This document shows, one piece after another, positions 48,595 to 60,318 of a stretch of DNA of 64,000 bases. The notes beneath the pieces are model-generated. The model had not been told where the DNA came from, searched no databases, and worked only from the letters and a program-made list of their open reading frames with translations. Source of the DNA: Rutidosis leptorrhynchoides (taxonomy: Eukaryota > Streptophyta > Magnoliopsida > Asterales > Asteraceae); assembly GCF_046630445.1 (NCBI RefSeq), contig NC_092333.1, forward strand, positions 720,494,001 through 720,558,000, given 5' to 3'. Within the stretch, counting starts at the first letter, position 1. The number at the start of each line of letters is the position of its first letter. A program made the translations under genes and the position numbers.

Positions 48595-48776
48595 AGAGTT
48601 GATCCGTACACCACTTTGTTTTTGTCATACACCACCAAAACAATTATTTAGACAGTTTTACCCTTCCTTTGAGAAGTTAAGGGGAGTTGGTGGTAAACAA
48701 AAGGAAGGGTAAAAATGTTCAAAAAATTTATTTAGTGGTGTATGGCAAAATAGAGATGGTGTACGGATCAACTCCC
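48595..48776. mobile_element. MULE-type MITE with 10-bp target duplication
   Basis: 182 bp, almost wholly palindromic: left end gagttgatccgtacacca (48596-48613), right end its reverse complement (48757-48774). The duplication aattgtaaag is at 48585-48594 and 48777-48786. Long inverted ends with a 9-10 bp duplication indicate a Mutator-like non-autonomous element. Confidence 0.85.
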
Positions 48777-48878
48777 AATTGTAAAGTATCAAAACTATCT
48801 ACTATATCATTATCATTTAAACATAAAATGTAGATAAAATTGTCAAAATAACCCATGCAAAAACAGTCCTTAAAGACA

Positions 48879-49010
<132 letters not shown>

Positions 49011-49027
49011 ATCAATCTATATACTAA

Positions 49028-49329
49028 GGTGGTGTTTGTTTTCCTGTCTGCAGACCTTATTATGTCTTATGTCTGCGCGCCCGCAGACGTTTTTACTGCA
49101 GACAGTTTGTTTTTCTGAAGACATAAGATAAAATTATGTCTTATTATGTCTGCAGCCTCGCAGACTTAGAAATGTGCTTCTAAGTGCTGCAGACAGAATT
49201 AAGTTATGTTGCAGACCTAAAAACAAACAGTCTTCATTATTCAGCATACAGACCTTCAGACCATATCTTCTTTACAGACATGGTCCGCAGATCTTCAGAC
49301 AAAAACATCTTAAAAAACAAACAGCGCCT
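49028..49329. mobile_element. hAT-like non-autonomous element rich in CTGCAGAC motifs (candidate)
   Basis: Ends resemble each other inverted: ggtggtgtttgttttc at the left, and on the other strand ggcgctgtttgttttt at the right. The body contains more than ten copies of short motifs such as gtctgcag, gcagac and ttcagac in both orientations. Dense subterminal motifs are typical of hAT transposase-binding regions. No 8-bp duplication was found, so this is tentative. Confidence 0.5.
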
Positions 49330-50035
49330 AAATCACCGTAATTTTCTCTTTAATCCTATTGCCCATAACCTCTTACCGCCACTGTTATACTGTTCCACCA
49401 CTGTCATACAGTTTCACTTCATCTATTCAAATCTACACTTAAAATCCCATCCACCTTCCTCTTGCCTCTTCTCATCTACCACTAACCATCTATCCTATCT
49501 TCTTAACCTCCACAAACGAAACGGACCGATAAGCAAAAAAAAAAAAAAAAAAAAAAGTTTACATCATCAAATTATGAATCCAGACTACTTCATCTCCAAC
49601 CCTCTTCGTCGTCGCTGCCGTTTGCGTTCCCGTCGACGCTGCCGTTTGCATCGTCGCCGTTGTAATTGCTATCAATGCCTTTCACCAATCAAGCTACTCG
49701 GCTCTGTTTCACATACATAACAACAGGTAGATATATCTACTAATTCTCTTAACTTTCACTTAAAACTACACACTATTTGTTTAATTCGTCATTATAGACC
49801 GTTAATATATCCCTAATTTCATCAAAGTTTTTAAAATTTTATTAATTATGCCCAGATCCAATACTTTGAAAAGTATTTCGATGATAAATTTAAATACAAG
49901 TAAAATATTTGCTATCAATTCACTTAAAATGTTGTCTTATTCGATTTTGAATAATTTGCTTTGAAATTGTGATTTATTGGCATGTTCTTCTTCCACTGCG
50001 AAGCCTCTCCTGAAGTCCACTACTAAATGAGGTAT

Positions 50036-50038
<3 letters not shown>
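49330..50038. other. Intergenic DNA, no supported gene
   Basis: Contains a poly-A tract (about 49536-49557) and an open stretch at 49575-49720 with repeated gtcgccg/gctgccg triplets giving Arg-rich translation; no recognisable product, so not called as a gene. Confidence 0.45.

Positions 50039-50110
<72 letters not shown>
50039..50110. repeat. (TA)n microsatellite
   Basis: Uninterrupted TA repeat of about 70 bp. Confidence 0.95.
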
Positions 50111-50112
<2 letters not shown>

Positions 50113-50127
50113 TAGAATCAAGAGGGA

Positions 50128-50706
50128 ACTAACATTCGGGGAAGGGGGAAGCAAAAACTTTTTTTTTTTTTTCGTTTTTTGAAAAAACTTTGTTCACGAA
50201 CATTATAGATGAGATGAAAATATGAACATTTAGTAGAGACACTTTGTGATAAATGTTTTTATTTTGGCGGGAAAGCGCTCGAAGAAGTAATATATAACAA
50301 TTATCGTGTTTTTCGAGCGTATTTTGAGGTTTTAGCTATTGGGGTTTAGATATTAGGGTTTAGATTCAGGATTTAGATTGAGTTTTTAACACGAACGGTT
50401 TAGAGTTTAGGGTTTAGGGTTTGGTGTTTTGGGTTTATGGAATAAACCCAAAACACCAAACCCTAAACCCTAAACTCTAAATCGGGCTAAATTTTACTTC
50501 ACAAAACATGAAAAAAAAAAACGTTCATATTCTTCACGAACAATATTATCTTGAATGTTATTTTTGTCGATCGTTTTCCCGCCTAAATAATAACATTCAT
50601 CACGAAGTGTCTCTTCTAAATGTTCATATTTTCGTGTGATCTTGATGGCGGAAAAAAAAAATTCAAAAAAAATGAATTTTTTTTTTGCTTCCCCCCGATT
50701 GCTGCC
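50128..50706. mobile_element. Fold-back element with telomere-like hairpin centre
   Basis: Outer inverted parts: ggggaagcaaaaa near 50143 against tttttgcttcccc near 50684-50697; inside, gaacatttagtagagacact against agtgtctcttctaaatgttc, and ggcgggaaa against ttcccgcc. The centre is a 39-bp perfect hairpin (50399-50437 and 50443-50481, loop tggaa) made of tttaggg-type units. The right end is cut or touched by the Athila LTR start at 50707, so its last bases may lie beyond element D. Confidence 0.7.
50399..50481. repeat. Telomere-like (TTTAGGG) 39-bp perfect hairpin
   Basis: Arm reads tttagag, tttaggg, tttaggg, tttggtg, ttttggg, ttta; after the loop tggaa the exact complement follows. TTTAGGG is the plant telomere unit, but here it is the core of a transposon-like inverted repeat. 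Confidence 0.9.
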
Positions 50707-52694
50707 TGATAATGCTAAAAACGAACATATATTTCATAGCATTATTCCTCAAGAAAGACAAGCTTTTAGTTGCAATTGTTCTATTTACAAGTGATATTCG
50801 TTTAAATAATAAAAGGTGAAGACAAAAGACAGATTCGACGAATTGAAGACGCAAACGACCAAAAAGCTCAAAAGTACAAAAGACAATCAAAAAGGTTCCA
50901 ATTATTGATAAGAAACGTCTCGAAATCACAAGAGTACAAGATTCAAAACGCAAAGTACAAGATATTAAATTGTACGCGAGGACGTTCGAAAATCCGGAAC
51001 CAGGACTAGAGTCAACTCTTAACGCTCGACGCAACGGACTAAAAATTACAAGTTAACTATGTATATAAATATAATATAATATATAATTAATTATATTAAT
51101 TATATATATATTATATATATATATTAAAAACCGTCGGCAGCAGGAAACTCCAAGGGTGTGAGCTGTAAATATCTCTCCGCGACTCGCGGAGTTTTAAGGC
51201 CATTTTGCCGCGAGTCGCGGAGCCCCAATTTTCAACCCTGGCTATAAAGCAACCCGAATTCTGATCAAAATCATCATCCTTTTTCTCTTCCTCTTCAACG
51301 TAAATATATTTATATATATAATTTATATTTTAATTTTAATTATAATTCTAATAATAAGGGTATGTTAGCGAATGTTGTAAGGGTGTAAGTCGAAATTCTG
51401 TCCGTGTAACGCTACGCTATTTTTAATCATTGTAAGTTATGTTCAACCTTTTTATATTAATGTCTCGTAGCTAAGTTATTATTATGCTTATTTAAAACGA
51501 AGTAATCATGATGTTGGGCTAATTACTAAAATTGGGTAATTGGGCTTTGTACCATAATTGGGGTTTGGATAAAAGAACGACACTTGTGGAAACTAGACTA
51601 TGGGCTGTTAATGGGCTTTATATTTGTTTAACTAAATGAAAGTTTGTTAATGTTAATATAAAGATTTACAATTGGGCGTCCCTATAATTTACCATATACA
51701 CTCGATCGGACACGATGGGCGGGGTATTTATATGTACGAATAATCGTTCATTTAACCGGACACGGGAATGGATTAATAGCCACTAGAATAATCAAAACAG
51801 GGGTGAAATTACATTCAAGGGTAATTGGTGTAATTGTTAACAAAGTAGTAAAACCTTGGTTTACACGCAGTCGATAACCTGGTGTATTCATTAAACAAAG
51901 TATTAAAACCTTGTTACAATTCGAATCCCCAATTAGTTGGAATATTTAACTTCGGGTATAATAATAATTTGTCAAGGACACTTGCAATTTATATTTATGA
52001 CTGATGGACTGTTATGGACAAAAACCAGACGGACATATTGAATAATTCAGGACAAAGGACAATTAACCCATGGGCATAAAACTAAAATCAACACGTCAAA
52101 CATCATGATTACGGAAGTTTAAATAAGCATAATTCTTTTATTTCATATTTAATTTCCTTTATTTTATATTTAATTGCACTTCTAATTATCGCACTTTTAT
52201 TTATTGTTATTTTATTTAATCGCACTTTTAATTATCGTACTTTTAATTATCGCAATTTAATTTTATCGCATTTTTATTATTCGCAATTTCATTATCGTTA
52301 TTTACTTTACGCTTTAATTTAAAGTCTTGTATTTATTTTATATTTTACGTTAGGTTTTAACTGCGACTAAAGTTTTAAAATCGACAAACCGGTCATTAAA
52401 CGGTAAAAACCCCCTTTATAATAATAATATTACTTATATATATATATTTGTATTTTTATAAAAGTAAACTAATATAGCGTTGAGTTTTGTTTAAAGATTT
52501 CCCTGTGGAACGAACCGGACTTACTAAAAACTACACTACTGTACGATTAGGTACACTGCCTATAAGTGTTGTAGCAAGGTTTAAGTATATCCATTCTATA
52601 AATAAATAAATATCTTGTGTAAAATTGTATCGTATTTAATAGTATTTTCCTAGTAAAATAATAACTATTTTATATACTACCCCGCTGCACATCA
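50707..52694 (+). mobile_element. Athila-clade element D, 5' LTR
   Basis: From TGATAATGCTAAAAACG to GCTGCACATCA, about 1.99 kb, with the primer site eight bases on. It contains two palindromes (51175-51191, 51208-51220) and a TAATTA/TATA-rich stretch around 51060-51130. The matching 3' LTR would lie beyond position 64000, so its extent is judged from the ends alone. Confidence 0.8.
51175..51220. repeat. Pair of CCGCGACTCGCGG palindromes in LTR D
   Basis: ctccgcgactcgcggag (8-bp perfect arms, one-base centre) and ccgcgagtcgcgg in the opposite sense. Further pairs lie at 53051-53096 and 61303-61352 in the same element. Confidence 0.9.
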
Positions 52695-52702
52695 AGTATT
52701 TT

Positions 52703-52720
52703 TGGCGCCGCTGCCGGGGA
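52703..52720 (+). promoter_or_regulatory. Primer-binding site of D (Asp tRNA type)
   Basis: tggcgccgctgccgggga matches the 3' end complement of plant tRNA-Asp, the primer known for Athila elements, with at most one difference from the common tggcgccgttgccgggga. Confidence 0.9.
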
Positions 52721-54121
52721 CTTATCTTAAAAGCCGGAAGCGCAACGCTAATATATATATATATAAAAAAAAAAAAAAAGATTTTTATCTACTTTTATTA
52801 AAATTCATTTTTGTAAAAATACGTTTTAATTATTCAAAAATATAAAAAGACAAACAAAAATATAAGTATTTTTAGGATTTTGTTAAATATTTAAGTTTTA
52901 TAAGTTTCTTTATTTTTATTTTAGTTTATAAAAATATAAGTTTTAATTTTAATATCTTTTAATTATTTAAAAAACAGAAAACAAAATAAAAAAAAAAAAA
53001 AAATAAAGAAAAACGCGTAAAAAGTGAAACCTGTCAGCTCAAATTCTGAACCCCGCGACTCGCGGGGTTTTCTTCTCTCTTTGCCGCGACTCGCGGAGGG
53101 TTTCTGACACACGGACAAAACCCTAATCAAGCATTGATTACGGGTTTTAATTTATTATTATTATTATTAAAACTTAATTATTATTATTATTATTATTAGT
53201 TTTAGTTTTAATTTTACTTTTTATTTAATTTATGTATTTTGTTTAATTAGTTTTATTAAAATTGTAAAATTAGTAGTTTTAATAAAATAAATAATATAAA
53301 AATAATATTTTTAAAAAAATTGTACTTTTTACAACTTTTTGTATATTTTTATATTTTGTACCTTTTTAATCGTTGTAGCATAATATTTGTATTTTTAACT
53401 CATAATTAATTTTAAACTTAGTTTTTGCTATAGTTATTTTTACTCCTAGATTTTTAGGCTTTGCCGTAGAATTCCTTAAGTGCTTTTTCTTTAGACTAAA
53501 ATTTAGGTGCTTTAGAATTTTGCGACGCCTTTTTAAGTTTTAGTTTCTTTTTAAGTTATTTCCATTTGGGATTTAGTTTTTCCCTGTAAGCTTTAATATT
53601 TTTAGACCTTTTACTATGTATCAATTATCATTCCAATTAGTAATTTCAATTTGCGATTATAATTTTAAGTTAGTTGTAGTAATAAGGTTAAATTAGTAAA
53701 GTATTTTTAAGTTTTTATAAGTTTCTTTTATTTTTCCGTCACCTTTTATTTTTTCAACCATTTTTCTTTTTCGACCTTTTGCGACGAACTCTTTGTCTCT
53801 CTTATTTCTCGCCATTCTAGTTTTTAGGACTTAGATTTTTATTCTACTTCTTATCTAAATTTCTTAAAATTACGAAAATTTATTTTGAGTAGTTAAATTG
53901 ATAGACATCAAAATTTTCTGGTTCGTAGTAATAGTTGGATTTGTACGTGGACCGGGTTATTGGAGCCAAACAGTCCTCAATTATATTGAGACCAAACGAA
54001 TCCTGCCCCTCTGCTGCATCTTTTGGCTATTCGAAACGTGGGCAAAATCAGAAAAGTCTATTGATTGGATAACTTATTATAATTTTTCTTTCCTTTTAAA
54101 AACTAATAGGATATTCAGTGA
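52721..54121 (+). other. Leader of Athila element D
   Basis: T-rich, non-coding, typical long leader. It contains the palindrome pair at 53051-53096. The end (aaaactaatag|gatattcagtgATG, near 54111) has a splice-acceptor look just before the gag start. Confidence 0.6.
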
Positions 54122-57100
54122 ATGCACCGAGCAAGACGTTCATCACCTTTTGTACGTTCACCACCTGTAACTAGATCAAGACATCGTTTAACAAATATAA
54201 CCGCCGTTGATTTTTCTTTAGAATCGTCATCCAGTCGACCAAGTACTTCAACTCAAATTTCCGATAATCCATTTTTTGAACCTAACCTCACAATTGATAA
54301 TCCAGAAAATATTCAGGAACGGTTCATAGATCCTGAACCATTAAACTTTCCTCCGGAACCACCAATCATTCAAACAGAGATTGTTGAGGAACGAACTATT
54401 AAATCAGAATCATCTAGTGATACCGATTCAACAAATTCAATTATGGAGAATCTGGAACCTTTAAGTATGGAAGACCGAATGAGAGCTAAACGCACTGGCC
54501 AAGGTCACGCAATTACTCATCCAGACATTAATGCGCCAGATTATGAAATCAAAGGACAAATTCTACACATGGTGACTAATCAATGCCAATTTAGTGGTGC
54601 GCCGAAGGAAGATCCAAATGAACATCTACGTACCTTTAATAGGATCTGCACACTATTTAAAATCCGAGAAGTGGAGGATGAACAGATATATCTCATGTTA
54701 TTTCCCTGGACTTTAAAGGGAGAAGCCAAAGATTGGTTGGAATCGTTACCTGAAGGGGCGATTGATACATGGGACGTTTTAGTTGACAAATTTCTTAAAC
54801 AATTCTTTCCCGCATCTAAAGCCGTAAGACTTCAAGCAGAAATTGTTACGTTCACACAGAAACCAAATGAAACTCTATATGAGGCGTGGACAAGATATGG
54901 AAAGTTGTTAAGAGGATGTCCGCAACATGGTTTAGACACCTGTCAAATAGTACAAATATTCTACCAAGGATGCGACATCACTACAAGAAAAGACATAGAT
55001 ATAGCAGCTGGTGGTTCTATTATGAAGAAAACCGAAACTGATGCTTACAAAATTATTGATAATACTGCTTCCCACTCACATGAGTGGCACCAAGAAAAAG
55101 ATATCATTAGATCATCTAAAGCAGCTAGAGCCGATTCTAGCCATGACTTAGATTCCATTTCCGCAAAGATAGATGCTTTCGAGAGACGAATGGAAAAGAT
55201 GACTAAGGATATTCACTCAATACGAATTAGTTGTGAACAGTGTGGAGGACCACATTTGACAAAAGATTGTCTCAGTATTGAATTAACAATGGAACAAAGA
55301 GAGAATATTTCATACATAAACCAAAGGCCTGGAAATAATTATCAGAATAATTATCAACCGCCAAGACCGATTTACAATCAAAACCAGAATTATAACCGAA
55401 ATATTCCATACAACAACCAACAAGGTCCTAGCAATCAACAAATATCCAACAATACTTACAATCAGCAAAGACCGAATTTTCAAAACAAACCACCACAACA
55501 AACCGATGATAAAAAGCCGAATTTAGAAGATATGATGACAAAGCTAGTTGAAACTCAAACGCAGTTTTTCACATCTCAAAAACAAACAAATGAACAAAAT
55601 GCTCAAGCATTTAGAAATCAACAAGCTTCTATTCAAAATCTGGAACAAGAAGTGAGTAACCTAGCAAGGTTAATAGGTGAAAGAAAACCGGGAAGTCTAC
55701 CTAGTGATACAAATGCTAACCCCCGGAATGAAACAGCTAAAGCTATTACCACAAGAAGTGGTACAACACTTAAACCACCTGAAATACCTGTAACTTCTGA
55801 TGAAACTATTCCTACTACACAAGAACCACAACCTGATCAAGATAAGGAAAAAGAACCGGTAGTTGAAAAGGTTAATGAAGATAACACAGTTAAGGATAAA
55901 CCTTATGTTAAACCATACCAACCACCACTTCCTTACCCGAGTAAAATGAAGAAGGAAAAACTTGAAGCCGAGCAATCCAAATTCTTGGATATGTTTAAAC
56001 AGATAAATGTAAATCTTCCTTTCATTGATGTGATTTCAGGAATGCCAAGATATGCTAAATTCTTGAAAGATCTAATCACGAATAGAAAGAAAATGGAAGA
56101 ACTCTCGGCTGTAACTATGAATGCTAATTGTTCAGCAGTGCTGTTGAATAAGATACCAGAAAAACTATCTGATCCAGGAAGTTTCACAATTCCATGTTTT
56201 CTGGGTAGTCTTAGTTCAATAGAAGCATTGACAGACTTAGGTGCTAGTATAAATCTAATGCCGTATTCACTATACGCTAAACTAGACCTTGGAGAATTAA
56301 AACCAACCAGAATAAGCATACAACTAGCCGATAGATCAATAAAATATCCTAGAGGGATAATGGAGAACATGCTAGTTAAAGTTGGTACTTTAGTATTCCC
56401 AGTAGATTTTGTTGTTTTAGACATGGAAGAAGATTCTCAAGTTCCTCTCATATTAGGAAGACCATTCTTAAACACGGCTAAAGCAATGATAGACGTGTTC
56501 GGTAAGAAATTGACCCTAAGTATAGAGGATGAGAGTGTTACCTTTTCAGTTGATAGAGCAATGCAACAACCACAATCTGCAGATGATACATGTTATTATA
56601 TTCAAACTATAGATGCACATGCAGAATTATTAGAAGAATTTCCAGAATTACAAGGAACAGGAGAATGTTCTTTAGGAGAAGGTAATGAACCAATTGATGA
56701 AGCTGAAATGTTAGCTACACTTATAGCTAATGGATATGAACCAACAACAGAAGAAATTCAAATGCTAAAAGAAGAAGACAGATATCGATATAAATCATCG
56801 ATAGAAGAACCTCCGAAATTAGAGTTAAAGCCACTTCCAAACCATTTGGAATACGCTTATTTACATGGTGAATCTGAATTACCTGTAATAATATCGTCTT
56901 CTCTTACTGAAAATGAGAAATCACAACTCATTTCTGTGTTGAAAGCTCATAAACCAGCCATTGCATGGAAGATTCATGATATTAAAGGAATAAGTCCTTC
57001 GTATTGCACACATAAAATCCTTATGGAAGAAGATCATAAAACGTATGTGCAACGCCAACGAAGACTAAATCCTAATATGCAAGATGTAGTTAAGAAAGAG

Positions 57101-59728
57101 ATTATTAAACTGCTAGATGCAGGTTTGATATATCCAATTTCTGATAGTCCATGGGTAAGCCCAGTTCAATGCGTACCTAAGAAGGGTGGCATGACTGTCA
57201 TCACAAATGAGAAAAATGAGCTTATTCCTACTAGGACTGTAACAGGATGGCGTGTATGTATTGATTATAGAAAATTAAATGACGCCACCAGAAAAGATCA
57301 CTTTCCCTTACCTTTCATAGATCAAATGTTGGAAAGATTAGCCGGAAATAGTTACTATTGTTTCCTAGATGGATTTTCCGGATATTTTCAAATTCCAATA
57401 GCACCCGAAGATCAAGAGAAAACCACATTCACGTGCCCTTATGGTACTTTTGCTTACAAACGCATGCCATTTGGACTTTGTAACGCCCCTGCAACCTTTC
57501 AAAGGTGTATGATGGCGATTTTTCATGACATGATAGAAGAATGCATGGAAGTATTCATGGATGACTTTTCAGTCTTCGGTGATACATTTAAATCATGTCT
57601 AGTTAATCTGGAACGAATGCTAATTAGATGCGAAAAATCAAATCTAGTACTTAATTGGGAGAAATGCCATTTCATGGTTAAAGAAGGCATCGTTCTTGGA
57701 CATAAAATTTCAAAAGAAGGAATTGAAGTGGATAGAGCTAAAGTAGATGTAATTGCTAAACTTCCACATCCCACCAATGTTAGAGGAGTTAGGAGTTTTC
57801 TAGGGCATGCCGGTTTTTACCGACGTTTTATAAAAGATTTTTCTAAAATTGCCACTCCTATGAATAAACTCCTAGAAAAGGATGCGCCATTCATCTTTTC
57901 AGATGAGTGTATCAAATCTTTTAATATTCTTAAAGAAAAACTCACTAATGCGCCGATCATGATAACACCAAATTGGAATCTACCATTTGAACTAATGTGC
58001 GATGCAAGTGATTTTGCAATGGGAGCCGTTTTAGGACAAAGGATTGAAAAACGATTTCAACCTATATATTATGCTAGTAAGACATTACAAGGAGCACAAA
58101 CGAACTATACAACTACTGAAAAAGAACTCCTTGCTATTGTCTTTGCTTTTGACAAATTTCGATCATATCTCGTTCTAGCAAAAACGGTGGTCTATACCGA
58201 CCATTCTGCTCTTAGATACCTATTTTCAAAACAAGATGCTAAACCAAGATTAATCCGTTGGATCTTACTCTTACAAGAGTTTGATATTGAAATCCGAGAT
58301 AAAAAAGGAGCAGAAAATCTCGCCGCTGATCATCTTTCTCGTCTTGAAAATCCCGAATTAGAAGTTCTGAATGAATCGGCCATACAAGACAACTTTCCTG
58401 ATGAATATCTATTGAAGATAGATTATAAAGAAATCCCATGGTTTGCAGACTATGCAAACTACTTAGTTTGTGGATTCCTTGAAAAAGGATTATCGTACCA
58501 AAGACGAAAGAAATTCTTCAGTGATATAAAACACTATTTCTGGGAAGATCCACATCTGTTTAAAAGTTGTCCCGATGGAATAATACGCCGATGTGTATTT
58601 GGAGATGAAGCTAGTAAAATTTTAAACCATTGTCACACAGGACCAACAGGAGGGCATTATGGGCCTCAACTAACAGCAAGAAAAATTTATGAAGCTGGAT
58701 TCTATTGGCCTACAATTTACAAAGACGCACACCTTCTTTGCAAATCCTGTGATGCATGTCAAAGGGCCGGAAGAATAAGTCAACGTGATGAAATGCCACA
58801 AAATGTCATCCAAGTATGTGAAGTATTTGACATTTGGGGTATTGACTTTATGGGTCCATTTCCAAAATCTCATAATAATCTATATATACTCGTAGCCATT
58901 GATTATGTATCTAAATGGGCGGAAGCACAAGCTCTCCCAACTAACGATGCACGAGTTGTAGTCAACTTTTTAAAACGTCTTTTTGCAAGGTTTGGAACAC
59001 CGAAAGCTTTAATAAGTGATCGGGGAACTCATTTTTGTAATAATCAACTTGAGAAAGTTCTTAAAAGATATGGAGTAACTCATAAAATCTCCACCGCATA
59101 TCATCCACAAACAAGTGGACAAGTTGAAAATACAAACCGAGCTTTAAAACGTATTCTTGAGAAAACCGTAGGATCAAATCCAAAGGAATGGTCCATTAAA
59201 TTGGAGGATGCACTCTGGGCTTTTAGAACAGCCTACAAAACTCCAATTGGAACCACACCTTTTAGACTTGTTTATGGAAAAGCATGTCATCTTCCAGTAG
59301 AAATTGAACACAAAGCATTTTGGGCTTTGAAAACATGTAATCTTGATTTACATGAAGCCGGACGTCTACGATTAAGTCAACTAAACGAATTAGAAGAATT
59401 AAGACATGAAGCATACGATAATTCGTTAATCTATAAAGAAAGAACGAAGAAATGGCATGATAAAAGAATCAGAAGTTCAAAAGAATTTAAAGAAGGAGAC
59501 AGAGTTCTTCTTTTCAATTCACGATTCAAGCTATTTCCTGGAAAATTGAAATCAAGATGGTCTGGACCATTCATAGTCAAAAGAGTTTTCCCATACGGAA
59601 CGATAGAATTAATAAATTCAAATGGGATTGAATTTAAAGTTAATGGTCACAGAGTTAAACATTACATACAGGGTCCGATGGAAGTCGACAACGAAGTTAA
59701 TCACAATTTCGACACAACAGCTAACTAA
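54122..59728 (+). CDS. Athila-clade gag-pol polyprotein, unbroken
   Basis: One frame of 1868 residues. Gag domain at about residues 150-260 ([35 protein letters not shown]), zinc-knuckle-like [13 protein letters not shown] near 370, a Gln/Asn-rich linker (430-500), protease [11 protein letters not shown] near 703, reverse transcriptase from about 1000 ([18 protein letters not shown] near 1144), RNase H ([11 protein letters not shown] near 1290), and integrase with the HHCC zinc part ([18 protein letters not shown] near 1500-1545) and a DDE core (WGIDFMGPF near 1572, ISDRGTHF near 1630, GQVENTNRA near 1664), then [13 protein letters not shown]. All catalytic motifs are present. The gag and primer type place it in Athila. 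Start chosen at the first ATG of the open frame; the part before [11 protein letters not shown] may be poorly conserved. Long and stop-free, so probably young and possibly still able to move. Confidence 0.93.
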   Translation: MHRARRSSPFVRSPPVTRSRHRLTNITAVDFSLESSSSRPSTSTQISDNPFFEPNLTIDNPENIQERFIDPEPLNFPPEPPIIQTEIVEERTIKSESSSDTDSTNSIMENLEPLSMEDRMRAKRTGQGHAITHPDINAPDYEIKGQILHMVTNQCQFSGAPKEDPNEHLRTFNRICTLFKIREVEDEQIYLMLFPWTLKGEAKDWLESLPEGAIDTWDVLVDKFLKQFFPASKAVRLQAEIVTFTQKPNETLYEAWTRYGKLLRGCPQHGLDTCQIVQIFYQGCDITTRKDIDIAAGGSIMKKTETDAYKIIDNTASHSHEWHQEKDIIRSSKAARADSSHDLDSISAKIDAFERRMEKMTKDIHSIRISCEQCGGPHLTKDCLSIELTMEQRENISYINQRPGNNYQNNYQPPRPIYNQNQNYNRNIPYNNQQGPSNQQISNNTYNQQRPNFQNKPPQQTDDKKPNLEDMMTKLVETQTQFFTSQKQTNEQNAQAFRNQQASIQNLEQEVSNLARLIGERKPGSLPSDTNANPRNETAKAITTRSGTTLKPPEIPVTSDETIPTTQEPQPDQDKEKEPVVEKVNEDNTVKDKPYVKPYQPPLPYPSKMKKEKLEAEQSKFLDMFKQINVNLPFIDVISGMPRYAKFLKDLITNRKKMEELSAVTMNANCSAVLLNKIPEKLSDPGSFTIPCFLGSLSSIEALTDLGASINLMPYSLYAKLDLGELKPTRISIQLADRSIKYPRGIMENMLVKVGTLVFPVDFVVLDMEEDSQVPLILGRPFLNTAKAMIDVFGKKLTLSIEDESVTFSVDRAMQQPQSADDTCYYIQTIDAHAELLEEFPELQGTGECSLGEGNEPIDEAEMLATLIANGYEPTTEEIQMLKEEDRYRYKSSIEEPPKLELKPLPNHLEYAYLHGESELPVIISSSLTENEKSQLISVLKAHKPAIAWKIHDIKGISPSYCTHKILMEEDHKTYVQRQRRLNPNMQDVVKKEIIKLLDAGLIYPISDSPWVSPVQCVPKKGGMTVITNEKNELIPTRTVTGWRVCIDYRKLNDATRKDHFPLPFIDQMLERLAGNSYYCFLDGFSGYFQIPIAPEDQEKTTFTCPYGTFAYKRMPFGLCNAPATFQRCMMAIFHDMIEECMEVFMDDFSVFGDTFKSCLVNLERMLIRCEKSNLVLNWEKCHFMVKEGIVLGHKISKEGIEVDRAKVDVIAKLPHPTNVRGVRSFLGHAGFYRRFIKDFSKIATPMNKLLEKDAPFIFSDECIKSFNILKEKLTNAPIMITPNWNLPFELMCDASDFAMGAVLGQRIEKRFQPIYYASKTLQGAQTNYTTTEKELLAIVFAFDKFRSYLVLAKTVVYTDHSALRYLFSKQDAKPRLIRWILLLQEFDIEIRDKKGAENLAADHLSRLENPELEVLNESAIQDNFPDEYLLKIDYKEIPWFADYANYLVCGFLEKGLSYQRRKKFFSDIKHYFWEDPHLFKSCPDGIIRRCVFGDEASKILNHCHTGPTGGHYGPQLTARKIYEAGFYWPTIYKDAHLLCKSCDACQRAGRISQRDEMPQNVIQVCEVFDIWGIDFMGPFPKSHNNLYILVAIDYVSKWAEAQALPTNDARVVVNFLKRLFARFGTPKALISDRGTHFCNNQLEKVLKRYGVTHKISTAYHPQTSGQVENTNRALKRILEKTVGSNPKEWSIKLEDALWAFRTAYKTPIGTTPFRLVYGKACHLPVEIEHKAFWALKTCNLDLHEAGRLRLSQLNELEELRHEAYDNSLIYKERTKKWHDKRIRSSKEFKEGDRVLLFNSRFKLFPGKLKSRWSGPFIVKRVFPYGTIELINSNGIEFKVNGHRVKHYIQGPMEVDNEVNHNFDTTAN

Positions 59729-59901
59729 GTGTGGGGAGAATCAAATCTTTAAAGGATAATATGTATTTCTGTTAGAGTTAGATTGTCTGTTTTCGTGTAG
59801 TTCTCGAAAATGGAACACGTATGGTCTTTCCCTAGCAGACCCTAAAGAACTAGTCTTCTCCCCCCATTCTGAATTTTTATTTTTTTTTAGGTTTTTACAA
59901 A

Positions 59902-60318
59902 ATGAAGACTGCCTGTGAACTAAACCATGGTCTAATGCTACACGCTTTGATCACTAAACGTAATAATTACATACTACCAAGTGAAATAGTATCAGTAATC
60001 AGAGAAAGAATGGACGGAGTTAGAAAAGGATCCAGATGCGAAGATAATAAGTTACAATTTGGTAAAGGAAAATCAAAATCCGCAGCGAAAAGAAGAGCAC
60101 GACACCTAGAAAAATGTCACAAATGCGGAAAATGGTCACATGGAGGTAAATGTTCAAATAATCAAACCTATTCAAATACCGAATTTGTTACTTTATGCAG
60201 AGACGGACCGTTCATATGTTTAGAAGAAAAGACAATGAATGCTCGAGGTTACGCTTATGCAGCCATGGAAAACCAATTAAACCGACTATCTTATGAATAT
60301 AATAGATCATATAACTAA
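59902..60318 (+). CDS. Small basic zinc-knuckle ORF between pol and env-like ORF of D
   Basis: Complete frame of 138 residues. Residues 50-70 are very basic (KGKSKSAAKRRARH), followed by CHKCGKWSHGGKC, a CCHC-like knuckle with 2-4-4 spacing, suggesting nucleic-acid binding and perhaps nuclear entry. The ATG lies 11 bases after a run of T ending in tag (59890), a strong-looking splice acceptor, so it may be made from a spliced RNA. It is not part of the classic Athila gene set that I know, and I do not recognise a family. It is not a gag duplication by eye. Confidence 0.65.
   Translation: MKTACELNHGLMLHALITKRNNYILPSEIVSVIRERMDGVRKGSRCEDNKLQFGKGKSKSAAKRRARHLEKCHKCGKWSHGGKCSNNQTYSNTEFVTLCRDGPFICLEEKTMNARGYAYAAMENQLNRLSYEYNRSYN

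Noticed and set aside
49184-49720. 178-residue frame with Lys run and Arg-rich tail
   Set aside because: Runs from the hAT-like element through a poly-A tract into a triplet repeat; no domain, chance frame.
50399-50481. Interstitial telomere as a relic of chromosome fusion
   Set aside because: The units form a short perfect hairpin centred between transposon-like inverted arms, so it belongs to the mobile element.
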